Positions 27,629-36,475 are shown, numbered from the stretch's first letter. The stretch is 64,000 nucleotides of DNA from Apibacter adventoris (GCF_002964975.1 NZ_PSZM01000036.1:124001-188000); one strand, 5' to 3'. A program made the numbers and translations. Notes: generated by a model not told the origin, from the sequence alone.

Positions 27629-27697
27629 ATGAAAAACAATTTTTTATATATAACCTTAATTATAATCTCATGTACTTTAGTTTTTTGTAAAGGGCAA
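27629..27697 (+). repeat. Duplicated lipoprotein leader, copy 1
   Basis: The first 69 bases of this gene match the first 69 bases of the gene at 29564 at 67 positions, although the two proteins then diverge completely. Leader sequences appear to have been copied between immunity genes. Confidence 0.85.
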
Positions 27698-28555
27698 GAT
27701 AAAGAAAAGTCTTTGATTGAAATAAAAAATAAAGTAGATAGTTATTCTTTTGATAACATATTAAAATGCGGAGACTTTTCCTTTGAAAATGGTTATTTTG
27801 TAACAGCGGATTATGGCTGTATTTATAGTCCAAAAGAGAATAACAATTTAGGAAATATTCTAATTTATTATATACCTAAAAATGGCATAAATTTAAATAC
27901 TGAAGAATCTGTTAAAGAAATTAATGAGTTATCTATTGATGAACTTAAACGTAAATTTAACATTTATGTTTTTCTGATTGAAAAAAAGTATTTAAACTAT
28001 AATAAATCAGGAGATCCAATATATTATCAAAAAGATAACTATATGGAGAAATTATTTACAAATAATTTAAATGAGTGGGAATTATTAGATTCTATTAAAA
28101 TTCAGTCCTTAAATGAAAATAATTTAGAACAAGAATGGAGAGAAAATTTCATAAATACTAAAATTCAAAAATTAAGAACTAATAATTTTATCACAGTAAA
28201 TAATATTTCTGAAAAATGGTATGGGAATTATTCAGTTTGGTTAGATTATGGAGATATAGGAGGGCAAAAGGTAGGTTATGAAATTATTATAGAGATAACA
28301 AAAGATAGTATAAAAGCAACGGGAGACGGTTTTCAAATGAGCTTTATAGACCTATTAACAGCTAAAGAGGAAAACAGTAAACTCATTTTATATCATTCAA
28401 GGAATTTGTATGGATATAAACAAGGGGGTGGGATGAATCCTGAATTTGTTTTAATTGAAGATAAAGGGAACTATTATTTGACAACCCAATGGGTATCTCA
28501 AGATGTAATAACAAAACCTAAAAAACTAGGTTATGAAATAATAAAGAAAAAATAA
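27629..28555 (+). CDS. Putative immunity lipoprotein, KW-x-G-x-Y type
   Basis: A 308-residue lipoprotein with leader MKNNFLYITLIIISCTLVFC. Its first 69 bases are almost identical to those of the gene at 29564. The C-terminal domain starts SEKWYGNYSVWLDYG and continues with KDSIKATGDGFQMSF and NSKLILYHSRNL, homologous to the end of the 25921-26922 protein. It follows the CHAP/NlpC-type fragment by three bases, so its toxin was probably that enzyme. No enzyme motif is seen. The immunity role is inferred. Confidence 0.68.
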   Translation: MKNNFLYITLIIISCTLVFCKGQDKEKSLIEIKNKVDSYSFDNILKCGDFSFENGYFVTADYGCIYSPKENNNLGNILIYYIPKNGINLNTEESVKEINELSIDELKRKFNIYVFLIEKKYLNYNKSGDPIYYQKDNYMEKLFTNNLNEWELLDSIKIQSLNENNLEQEWRENFINTKIQKLRTNNFITVNNISEKWYGNYSVWLDYGDIGGQKVGYEIIIEITKDSIKATGDGFQMSFIDLLTAKEENSKLILYHSRNLYGYKQGGGMNPEFVLIEDKGNYYLTTQWVSQDVITKPKKLGYEIIKKK

Positions 28556-28585
28556 TTATGATATATAAAGTTCAATAAAATAGAA

Positions 28586-29422
28586 ATGGGCATGATTAAA
28601 CCTATTCTCTTTTTATTCCTTTTCTTTTGTAAGCAAAAAGGAATAAAATATGATGACAACAATTTATTGGAGCAAAATATTTCCATACAACAAGATTCGG
28701 CAATTGTTTTTTTAACAAACTTTTATTCAAATTACATTAAAGAAGGAATAAGAAATTCTCCTAATGAGAAGGCTTTAAATTCTTTAAAAGAAAAATATTT
28801 GTCTAAAAAATTTTTATCCAGACTTAGCAATAAAGAACTTGATTATGATCCGGTAATTAATGCACAAGATTTTATAGAACAATGGTTAGAAACAATGAAT
28901 ATAGAGCCTTTAGTTAAAGGACAGTTTTATAAAGTATGTCTTCCATATAATGATTTTGAAGGAAATCATAATCTTTGTATGAAAGTGAAATTAGAAAAAA
29001 CAAAAGAAGGTTATTTAATAGATAATATAGAAGAATATAAAATGAAGGAAGAAATCACTGGTCAAATAGAACAAAAAAATATTGTAACAAGTTGGAAAGG
29101 AAAGTATGTGTATTTAGCTTATGATAGAGATAACTATAAAAATGAATATAAAATAAACATTAAATCCTATGAAGATGTAAGAATATTAAATATTATAGAT
29201 AATGATACCATTAAATATAAGTCTAAAATTATTTCTTTACAAACTAATAATGGAATTTCAGAAATAGCTTTACCCCTAATTTCCTATCAAGGAGATAATA
29301 AATCTGATGTTGATACCCTTTATTTAAAAAAAGAAAAAGCATCTTATTTCATCTCAGGAAATCCTATTTATGAAATTAATCCTGGAAATAATACTTGGAG
29401 TCCTTTAGAAATATCTAATTAA
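28586..29422 (+). CDS. Putative lipoprotein, diverged immunity family
   Basis: A 278-residue protein whose N-terminus MGMIKPILFLFLFFC is a short signal with a loose lipobox and Cys15. ATG at 28592 is an alternative start. The C-terminal half begins TSWKGKYVYLAYDRDNYK and ends in a beta-rich section (DTLYLKKEKASYFISG). The SWKGKY motif resembles the KW-x-G-x-Y lipoproteins next to it. No family is recognised. It lies within the lipoprotein array without a toxin gene of its own. Confidence 0.6.
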   Translation: MGMIKPILFLFLFFCKQKGIKYDDNNLLEQNISIQQDSAIVFLTNFYSNYIKEGIRNSPNEKALNSLKEKYLSKKFLSRLSNKELDYDPVINAQDFIEQWLETMNIEPLVKGQFYKVCLPYNDFEGNHNLCMKVKLEKTKEGYLIDNIEEYKMKEEITGQIEQKNIVTSWKGKYVYLAYDRDNYKNEYKINIKSYEDVRILNIIDNDTIKYKSKIISLQTNNGISEIALPLISYQGDNKSDVDTLYLKKEKASYFISGNPIYEINPGNNTWSPLEISN

Positions 29423-29563
29423 TATTAAACAAAGAGAAGTGAATATGATAGTTATACTTAATTTAATAATTAAACTAAAATATTTATTGCATTAAGTTAT
29501 ATGAAGAATATATAATAAACCTTAAATGAGTCGGATAATTATTTTAATTATTTGTGCATTTTT

Positions 29564-29632
29564 ATGAAAAACAATTTTATATATATAACCTTAATTATAA
29601 TCTCATGTACTTTAGTTTCTTGTAAAGGGCAA
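29564..29632 (+). repeat. Duplicated lipoprotein leader, copy 2
   Basis: Partner of 27629-27697 (67 of 69 bases identical). Downstream sequence is unrelated, which points to gene conversion or a chimeric duplication limited to the leader. Confidence 0.85.
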
Positions 29633-30703
29633 AAAGATCAAAACAATAATAAAAGTACAATGAATATAAATAATAAAGAAAATGCACCTTACAATATATA
29701 TAAAGATGGAGAATTGGAGATTAATTATGATAAACTTATTATTAAAAATAAGGAACAAATAGAAAATGAGTTTAATAAATTTAATTATCAATATCCATCT
29801 CTGAATCTATTCATTGAAAAAATAAAATATTACTATGGAGTTAATATTGATAAATATAAAGAAAATATAGTAGTCTTAGACCAAAGTCTATCTCCTGTTA
29901 TAGCTATTAAAAATTTACCTGCTCTTTATGTGGAAGATATTAAAGGAGATATAGATGGATTAACTTTACTTCATTATAATCAATTCATTTTTTGTGATAA
30001 TAAATCTTCCCTAGTATGGTTAAAAAAAGAAAGACCCGATTTAATTATAGAATTAGTAAAAACTTTTGGATTTGATAAAAATAATACTATTTTAAAATAT
30101 GTATTCAGCAATACTAATTTTAGAAACAAATTTGCTGTAAAAGAATTAATTTTTGAAGAAAGGAATCATACCTATATCTTAAGGGAACATTTAGTAGATA
30201 AGATTAGAGAAATAGAATATAATAAACAAATAATTAATGCTTTTTCAGAAACAATTCAAGGAGATTTCTATTATACACTGTCTGATATTATTAAAGACAT
30301 AGCAGACACTCCTAATGATTATAAGAATAATGAGTATTCAATAGCATTTCTCTTAAATGAATTAGCCTTAACAGGCATAACCGGATACATAGATTATTTT
30401 TATGAAAATTATCCATTTTATAAAAAAAATATTCTCAATAATGATTTTTATAATTTTAAAATGCTAAAGAAGTATACGGAAAAAGTTTATGAAAATAATG
30501 ATCTGGAGGCAATGTATTATATCCAAGACCCGGATGGATTTACCAATCTAAGGAAAGAAAAGAATTCTAAATCAGAAATAGTACAGCAAATAAAAAATGG
30601 AGAAAAAGTGGAAGTATTAAATGAAGAAGGAAAATGGTGGTTGATAAAAACGCAAAAGGAAAAACAGGGGTATGTGTATTATGACAGAGTAAAAGTTAAA
30701 TAA
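29564..30703 (+). CDS. Lipoprotein with C-terminal SH3 domain, paralogue of the 22406 gene
   Basis: A 379-residue lipoprotein. ATG 29564 gives leader MKNNFIYITLIIISCTLVSC. The frame also opens at a TTG 12 bases upstream, but the ATG matches the duplicated leader at 27629. The body is a diverged homologue of the 22406-23443 protein. The last 65 residues are nearly the same SH3 domain (IQDPDGFTNLRKEKNSKS, GKWWLIKTQ, GYVYYDRV). Conserved SH3 tails with variable bodies are consistent with immunity proteins that track changing toxins. Confidence 0.7.
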   Translation: MKNNFIYITLIIISCTLVSCKGQKDQNNNKSTMNINNKENAPYNIYKDGELEINYDKLIIKNKEQIENEFNKFNYQYPSLNLFIEKIKYYYGVNIDKYKENIVVLDQSLSPVIAIKNLPALYVEDIKGDIDGLTLLHYNQFIFCDNKSSLVWLKKERPDLIIELVKTFGFDKNNTILKYVFSNTNFRNKFAVKELIFEERNHTYILREHLVDKIREIEYNKQIINAFSETIQGDFYYTLSDIIKDIADTPNDYKNNEYSIAFLLNELALTGITGYIDYFYENYPFYKKNILNNDFYNFKMLKKYTEKVYENNDLEAMYYIQDPDGFTNLRKEKNSKSEIVQQIKNGEKVEVLNEEGKWWLIKTQKEKQGYVYYDRVKVK

Positions 30704-30732
30704 AAAATGGTGTAAAAAAGAAAAATGCTTAG

Positions 30733-30879
30733 TCCTATTTTTATAGGATATTGGTTTTCTGTAAAGGAACAAATATATAAAAAATACAACATATAATAAT
30801 ATCTATAAAAGTCGGAGAATTCAAAGTTGAATATGATGAAATTATTGTCAATGAGGAAAAGCATATAGTTTCTAAATAA
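30733..30879 (+). pseudogene. Remnant of an SH3-type immunity lipoprotein
   Basis: One frame reads a leader-like ILVFCKGTNI, a stop at 30778, then VGEFKVEYDEIIVNEEKHIV to a stop at 30879. The second part aligns with DGELEINYDKLIIKNKEQI near the start of the mature protein at 29564-30703. This is a truncated third copy of that gene. The stretch 30704-31002 holds nothing else. Confidence 0.6.
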
Positions 30880-31002
30880 ACATAATGATTCCTCCAAAAA
30901 ACGGAATTTTCATTTAAGAAATCAAAACCTAGGTAAAATAAAAAAAAATTTTTTTATGGAAATTTATTAGAAATAACATCTAATAAATAAAAAACAAATA
31001 AA

Positions 31003-32622
31003 ATGAAAAAGTATTTTTTATTATGCCTTGTATGTTGTACTACATTGTTATTTTCCCAAAAACCTATTTTTAGCACGGCAAATACGGAAGCAGTAACCGT
31101 TTATTTCAATTCTGCAGAAATAACACAATCTACTAATGTTAATCTTCCGGCAGGAACCTCCGAAATTATAGTTAAAAATGTATCAAACTATATAAATGAA
31201 AAAACGGTTATGGTAGGTGCGCCCTCTAATGTTACCGTGCTTTCTGTACAGTTTACCAAGGATTATATTTCTGAATATGACAAAGATCAAAACTTACCCG
31301 AGTTAAAGAAAGTAAGAGATAGTGTTGCATGGGTTAATAAAGAGTTGGATAAGCTAAACAATGAAAAAAGCAGTATACTAAAAACTATAGAAATGTTAGA
31401 TAAAAACCAGCAGATTGCCGGTGTTAATACAGGATTAAATGCTTTAGAATTGACTAAAATTATAGAATATTACCAAAAAAAGAGAACAGATCTTAGTTTC
31501 CAACACTCAGCAATATTAGAAAAAGAAAAAAAATTATCTGATAGGCTTATAAGTCTAAATACCAAATTAAACTTCACCAAGCAAGAAGAAGAAAAAATAT
31601 CTAAGGGTAAATTAATACTGCAGGTTATGGCAAATGAAGCAGGAAATGTTCCTTTCAAAATATCCTATTTAAGTGGAGGAGCTACATGGACTCCCTTTTA
31701 TGATTTGAGAGCAGATAATATATCTAGCCCTATTAAAATGATTTATAAAGCCCAGATAGAACAAAATACAGGAATTGATTGGAAGAAGGTGAAATTGACT
31801 CTTTCCAGTGGTATGCCCAGCCAAAATAATCAGGCACCTATCTTAAACCAATGGTTTTTAAGATTTGGAGATTATAACAAAAATAGAATAATAGCAAAAG
31901 GACAAATTTCTAAGAATACGATTCAATCAATGGATTGGCAAATGGCTCAAAAAAGTGTAGCAAAAGATTTTGATTCTCAATTTTCTTCAGTAAATTCTAA
32001 TATAATAGAAAGCCAATTAAATACAAGTTTTGATATAGATATACCTTATGATATTATGTCTAATGGAAAACAACATAGCGTAGTGCTTACTAAAATACAA
32101 ATTCCGGCCAGATATAAATATTATGCAGTTCCTAGATTAGATAAAGAATCTTACTTATTGGCGGAAGTTGGAAACTATTCCCAATATAATTTATTAAGCG
32201 GAGAAGCTAATATAATATTTGAAGGTGTATATGTAGGAAAAACTATTATAGATCCTAACCAAACTTCAGATACATTAAATCTTAGTATGGGGAAAGATAA
32301 AAGAGTTTCTATAAAAAGAGAAAAGATCGTAGATAAATCGGGAACTAAGTTTTTCTCATCCAATAAAGAGCAAATGTTTACTTATGATATTACAGTAAAA
32401 AATAACAAGAAAGAAAAAATTAATTTAATATTAAAAGATCAATACCCATTGAGTACAGATTCAGAAATAAAAATAGAATTAATAGAAAACGGAGGATCTA
32501 CTGTAAATAAAGACCAGGGATTTTTGACCTGGAAATTAGAATTAGCCCCTAATGAGGTGAAAAAAATAAGAATTAGCTATAAAGTGAAATCCCCTAAAGA
32601 TAAAGTTATAGGTAATTTATAA
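31003..32622 (+). CDS. DUF4139 (mucoidy-inhibitor MuiA-like) secreted protein
   Basis: A 539-residue protein with signal MKKYFLLCLVCCTTLLFS. An N-terminal DUF4140 region (VTVYFNSAEITQSTNVNLPAG) is followed by a coiled-coil segment (about 100-200) and a DUF4139 region with YLSGGATWTPFYDLRAD. The family was named from a Streptomyces protein affecting mucoid growth. Its biochemical role is unknown. It probably acts in the periplasm. A strong terminator follows, so it closes the strand segment after the effector island. Confidence 0.88.
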   Translation: MKKYFLLCLVCCTTLLFSQKPIFSTANTEAVTVYFNSAEITQSTNVNLPAGTSEIIVKNVSNYINEKTVMVGAPSNVTVLSVQFTKDYISEYDKDQNLPELKKVRDSVAWVNKELDKLNNEKSSILKTIEMLDKNQQIAGVNTGLNALELTKIIEYYQKKRTDLSFQHSAILEKEKKLSDRLISLNTKLNFTKQEEEKISKGKLILQVMANEAGNVPFKISYLSGGATWTPFYDLRADNISSPIKMIYKAQIEQNTGIDWKKVKLTLSSGMPSQNNQAPILNQWFLRFGDYNKNRIIAKGQISKNTIQSMDWQMAQKSVAKDFDSQFSSVNSNIIESQLNTSFDIDIPYDIMSNGKQHSVVLTKIQIPARYKYYAVPRLDKESYLLAEVGNYSQYNLLSGEANIIFEGVYVGKTIIDPNQTSDTLNLSMGKDKRVSIKREKIVDKSGTKFFSSNKEQMFTYDITVKNNKKEKINLILKDQYPLSTDSEIKIELIENGGSTVNKDQGFLTWKLELAPNEVKKIRISYKVKSPKDKVIGNL

Positions 32623-32653
32623 AAGAGATTTATCTTTAATAAATAGTAATTAT

Positions 32654-32690
32654 AAAAAGAATCACCCATACATCAAGGGTGATTCTTTTT
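32654..32690 (+). terminator. Rho-independent terminator after the DUF4139 gene
   Basis: AAAAAGAATCACCC (32654-32667) pairs fully with GGGTGATTCTTTTT (32677-32690) around a nine-base loop, and the right arm ends in five T. The symmetrical A/T flanks could let it act on both strands. Confidence 0.9.
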
Positions 32691-32727
32691 ATAAAAAAAA
32701 CTAATTTTAGCAAAAATTTAAAAATAC

Positions 32728-33348
32728 ATGAAAAGAATACTAGCATGGGGAATAATATTATTGAGCATTCAGGTATTTTCTCAAGATTTAAAGACTATAA
32801 AACTAAAAGATCCGGATATCAAGAGAGGTTTGCCCGTTATGGAAGCATTATCTAAACGAAAAAGCAGTACAGATTTTTTAGATAAAGAGTTGGAAATACA
32901 GGATTTATCTGATTTATTATGGGCGGCTAATGGAGTAAACAGAACCGATGGGAAAAGAACAGCACCATCTTCTCTTAACACTCAAGATGTAGATATTTAT
33001 ATTTGTTTCAAAGAAGGTATATATTTATACAATGCTCAAAATAAAGAATTAGAACCTATAGCGAAAGGCGATTACAGACATTTGATACATGGAGAAACAG
33101 GACCCTGTATTTTGATATTAGTAGCCGATAAATCTAAATATCCACCCAGCTTTAAAAAAGAAGATATTTTAGAATGGAATAAAATAGACGTAGGCATTGT
33201 GTCTCAAAATATTTCAGTTTTTTGTGCAGGGACAGGATTGGCTACAAGACCCAGAGCCGGAATGGATAGAGTAGAATTACATAAAATATTAAAACTAAAA
33301 GCCTCTCAACATATATTATTAAATCATCCGGTAGGTTATCCCCGATAA
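32728..33348 (+). CDS. Secreted SagB/ThcOx-type nitroreductase-family protein
   Basis: A 206-residue protein with signal peptide MKRILAWGIILLSIQVFS. The FMN-binding nitroreductase fold is indicated by EALSKRKSSTDF near 50 (R-x-S/T binding FMN phosphate), LSDLLWAANGVNR, TAPSSLNTQD and the C-terminal HILLNHPVGYP. The family includes SagB-type dehydrogenases and many uncharacterised periplasmic members in Bacteroidota. Substrate unknown. It lies between a terminator and menA with its own short leader. Confidence 0.82.
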   Translation: MKRILAWGIILLSIQVFSQDLKTIKLKDPDIKRGLPVMEALSKRKSSTDFLDKELEIQDLSDLLWAANGVNRTDGKRTAPSSLNTQDVDIYICFKEGIYLYNAQNKELEPIAKGDYRHLIHGETGPCILILVADKSKYPPSFKKEDILEWNKIDVGIVSQNISVFCAGTGLATRPRAGMDRVELHKILKLKASQHILLNHPVGYPR

Positions 33349-33376
33349 CATAAATATTAACTTAAAAAAATAAACG

Positions 33377-33384
33377 TATTTTTG
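33377..33384 (+). promoter_or_regulatory. -7 box of menA-yjjG-rnhA
   Basis: TATTTTTG is an exact TAnnTTTG match 26 bases before the menA start. No clear -33 element. Confidence 0.45.
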
Positions 33385-33410
33385 CCACTTACTTCATATT
33401 AAAAAAAATA

Positions 33411-34334
33411 ATGAAAAATTGGATAGAAGCAGCAAGATTAAGAACCTTACCTCTCTCTTTGAGTGGCATTATATTAGGAGGGTTATTAGCTAAATGGAAA
33501 GACTGCTTTGATGGAATCATATTTGGATTATCTTGTCTCACAACAATATTATTTCAGATATTGTCAAATTTTGCTAACGATTATGGAGATGGTGTTAAAG
33601 GTACAGATAATGAAAACAGAATTGGACCTGCCAGAGCAATACAATCAGGAGCTATAACCCAAAAGCAAATGTATAATGGAATTATAATTACCATTATACT
33701 TTCCCTTATTTCAGCCATTGTTTTATTGACCTATGCCTTTATTCCCGATTATTGGAATGAATTCTTTATATTTATAGGTTTAGGAGTTGCCTGTATATTA
33801 GCAGCTCTTTTTTATACTATGGGAAAGAAACCCTATGGATATATGGGATTGGGAGATATTTTTGTGTTTTTATTTTTTGGATGGGTATCTGTTATAGGAA
33901 GTGAATTTCTATATACAAAAACATTTACTTGGGATACCCTATTACCTGCATCTGCAGTAGGTTTATTTAGTGTCGCAGTTTTAAACTTGAATAATATGCG
34001 CGATATGGAGTCAGATAAATTAAGTCATAAAAAGACATTAGCACTAAGAATCGGGTTTACTAATGCAAAATACTATCAGCTGATACTTATGAACCTTCCA
34101 TTTATATTATGCTTGATTTTCCTTTTAATACACCAAGATAAATTTATCATTAAAATGGAAAACTTATCCTCTATAACACCGTTTATATTTTTTATTCTCT
34201 TTATACCAGATACACAATTAAGACGTAAAATATTAGCAGTAAAAAACCCTAAAGAATTAGATAAATATATGAAACCTACTGCACTTCTTGCATTAGCATT
34301 TGCAGTATTATTTGGAATGGGATTAAGCCTCTAA
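33411..34334 (+). CDS. menA: 1,4-dihydroxy-2-naphthoate polyprenyltransferase
   Basis: A UbiA-family integral membrane enzyme of 307 residues. It prenylates 1,4-dihydroxy-2-naphthoate in menaquinone synthesis. The first motif NDYGDGVKGTD and RIGPARAIQSG are the MenA signatures, the second Asp-rich motif is NNMRDMESDK, and about eight membrane helices are visible. It is separated by ten bases from the YjjG-like gene and is distinct from the DPPR synthase-like UbiA protein at 6098. Confidence 0.95.
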   Translation: MKNWIEAARLRTLPLSLSGIILGGLLAKWKDCFDGIIFGLSCLTTILFQILSNFANDYGDGVKGTDNENRIGPARAIQSGAITQKQMYNGIIITIILSLISAIVLLTYAFIPDYWNEFFIFIGLGVACILAALFYTMGKKPYGYMGLGDIFVFLFFGWVSVIGSEFLYTKTFTWDTLLPASAVGLFSVAVLNLNNMRDMESDKLSHKKTLALRIGFTNAKYYQLILMNLPFILCLIFLLIHQDKFIIKMENLSSITPFIFFILFIPDTQLRRKILAVKNPKELDKYMKPTALLALAFAVLFGMGLSL

Positions 34335-34344
34335 TAAATATTAA

Positions 34345-35049
34345 ATGGAAAACAAAATAAAACATATATTTTTTGATCTAGATAATACACTATGGGATAC
34401 AGACAAAAATTCTAAAATTACCCTTCAGTCAATGTTTGAAAATATGCAGATCAGAGAAAAATATAAAATTAATTTTTCTGACTTTTATAAAAAATATTAT
34501 GCTAGAAACGAAAAGCTTTGGAGCCTTTATAGACAAGAAAAAGTAACAAAAAGAGATATATTAAATCATAGATTTACAGATACATTTTATGAATTAGGGG
34601 TAAAAGATCAACAAATATGTAGTTATTTTAATGACCATTTTATTAATAAAGTTGTAGAAAATAATAATTTGGTAGAATATGCAGAGGATATATTAAAATA
34701 CCTTAAACAAAAAGGTTATCAATTACATATTATTTCGAATGGATTTATTGATGCTACTGAAAATAAGATACAAAAGACACCTATAAAAAATTACATTTCA
34801 ACAACAACTAGCGGGGAAGAAATAAATAAAAGGAAACCAGCAAAAGAAGTTTTTGAGTTAGGGTTACATAAAGCAAAAGCAAAGGCTGAAGAATCTTCTT
34901 TTATAGGAGATGATTGGGAAGGGGATATAATAGGAGGAAAAAATATGGGAATGTTTCCGGTGTTTTTTGATTACAAAAAAGAAAAGAAATATAGCTCCAG
35001 AGAATTCCCTGTTATACAAGAACTGAGGGAATTAAAAGAAATATTTTAA
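34345..35049 (+). CDS. YjjG-family HAD nucleotidase
   Basis: A 234-residue HAD hydrolase of the YjjG type, which dephosphorylates non-canonical pyrimidine nucleotides and so keeps them out of DNA. Motif I is FFDLDNTLWDTD, motif II is HIISNG, the conserved Lys is in RKPAKEVFE, and motif IV is IGDDWEGDIIGG. Length fits the family. Second gene of the menA operon, four bases before rnhA. Confidence 0.88.
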   Translation: MENKIKHIFFDLDNTLWDTDKNSKITLQSMFENMQIREKYKINFSDFYKKYYARNEKLWSLYRQEKVTKRDILNHRFTDTFYELGVKDQQICSYFNDHFINKVVENNNLVEYAEDILKYLKQKGYQLHIISNGFIDATENKIQKTPIKNYISTTTSGEEINKRKPAKEVFELGLHKAKAKAEESSFIGDDWEGDIIGGKNMGMFPVFFDYKKEKKYSSREFPVIQELRELKEIF

Positions 35050-35053
35050 ATTA

Positions 35054-35536
35054 ATGATTGAAGTATTTACAGATGGCTCTTCTTTAGGAAATCCCGGGAA
35101 AGGTGGATATGGAATTATTATGAAGCTGAAAGGGACCTCTTATATAAAAAAAATTTCCGAAGGTTTTAGATTAACTACAAATAACAGAATGGAACTATTA
35201 GCAGTAATTATTGCCTTGGAGAAAATAAAAAAAGATCATCAGCAGGTAGTAATATATTCTGATTCTAAATATGTAGTAAATGCCGTTCGAAAAGGCTGGA
35301 TAAATAATTGGGAAAAAAAAAGGTTTGACAAGGTGAAAAATCCGGATTTATGGATACGTTTTTTAAAAATATATAACAATCATACAGTTCATTTTGAATG
35401 GATAAAAGGTCATGCCGGTCATCCTGAAAATGAAGAATGCGATAAAATGGCTGTGAATGCCGCAAAATCTGAAAATCTATCAATTGATGTAGGATACGAA
35501 AATATTGCTGAAAACAAAAGTGAATTATTTGATTAA
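35054..35536 (+). CDS. rnhA: Ribonuclease HI
   Basis: A 160-residue RNase HI that degrades the RNA strand of RNA-DNA hybrids. The catalytic acids are visible: Asp7 in FTDGSS, Glu47 in NNRMEL, Asp70 in IYSDSKY and Asp130 in NEECDKMA, with the His-containing loop GHAGHPEN. It starts four bases after the YjjG-like gene and ends the operon. Confidence 0.96.
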   Translation: MIEVFTDGSSLGNPGKGGYGIIMKLKGTSYIKKISEGFRLTTNNRMELLAVIIALEKIKKDHQQVVIYSDSKYVVNAVRKGWINNWEKKRFDKVKNPDLWIRFLKIYNNHTVHFEWIKGHAGHPENEECDKMAVNAAKSENLSIDVGYENIAENKSELFD

Positions 35537-35708
35537 TTAGAGTATGAAATTATTTATAAAATCCTTATAATAAAGTTTTTGCTAGGATTTATATTAACAA
35601 TTATCAATTAAAGATTTAAAATTCAACAAATTAACAGAAAATAAAGATTTAAAACTTATTGGCAAATTATTTATATTTATTTAATTTAGCAAATCATAAA
35701 AAATAATT

Positions 35709-36314
35709 ATGAAAAGTAGAAAAAAATTATATTTATTATTTTTTGGTTTTGCTATGTCTTTGGCATCGTGTGCATCTTATGAAACAAAAAATGTAACCGC
35801 AAAAAATAAAAAAGCTACTCCTTGGGTCTATAATACGAAAAATACACATACTCCGCCCAAGAAATCTACTCAAAAAAATACCCATAATAAATCTACAACT
35901 TTAAAGTCCAATAAAACTTATTCATCAAAATCTTCAGACGTTAAAACAGTACTTAGAGAAGCTGAAAAATACAAAGGAACACCCTATAAATTGGGGGGGA
36001 CAACTTCTAGTGGTATAGATTGTTCAGGTTTAGTCTATATGTCATTTCAAAAAGTAAATAAATCATTACCCAGAAGATCTATAGATATGTCAAAAGAAGG
36101 AAATTCGGTAAATATATCGAATGTAAAAGAAGGAGATTTACTGTTTTTTGCCACAAGCGGATCATCCATAAATCATGTCGGTATAGTATATAATGTTAAC
36201 AACTTAGGCAAAATTTCCTTTATACATGCATCTTCATCAAAAGGAGTAATAATAAGTTCATTAGAAGAGAACTATTGGAAAGGAAAATATGTAAAAGCAA
36301 CAAGAGTTTTATAA
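35709..36314 (+). CDS. C40 (NlpC/P60) endopeptidase lipoprotein
   Basis: A 201-residue lipoprotein (leader ending in LASC, Cys21) with a Lys/Thr/Ser-rich linker (about 30-75) and a C-terminal NlpC/P60 domain. The catalytic Cys is in GIDCSGLVYMSF, His in NHVGIVY and the third polar residue in IHASSSKGV. Enzymes of this type cut peptide stems in peptidoglycan during growth. It has its own transcription unit: a 172-base gap upstream and a terminator downstream. Confidence 0.92.
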   Translation: MKSRKKLYLLFFGFAMSLASCASYETKNVTAKNKKATPWVYNTKNTHTPPKKSTQKNTHNKSTTLKSNKTYSSKSSDVKTVLREAEKYKGTPYKLGGTTSSGIDCSGLVYMSFQKVNKSLPRRSIDMSKEGNSVNISNVKEGDLLFFATSGSSINHVGIVYNVNNLGKISFIHASSSKGVIISSLEENYWKGKYVKATRVL

Positions 36315-36439
36315 TATTAGCCTTATTTACAAATTAAAATCATATATCGAAATTAGATACAAAAGAAATAAGAAGAAGAAATATATGTTGTATCGCTAAT
36401 AAAATAGTATGTACACTTAATTATATGGAGTAATAAAAT

Positions 36440-36475
36440 AAAAAAGATGTTTAAATAACTTTAAACATCTTTTTT
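36440..36475 (+). terminator. Terminator after the C40 peptidase gene
   Basis: AAAAAAGATGTTTAA (36440-36454) pairs perfectly with TTAAACATCTTTTTT (36461-36475). It probably ends the plus-strand transcript. The A/T flanks make it potentially bidirectional. Confidence 0.85.

Noticed and set aside
17059-30879. Prophage or Rhs locus as explanation for the island
   Set aside because: No phage structural, integrase or Rhs YD-repeat genes are seen; DUF4280 plus LysM carrier and lipoprotein genes fit a contractile secretion effector locus better. An extracellular contractile system instead of type VI cannot be excluded.
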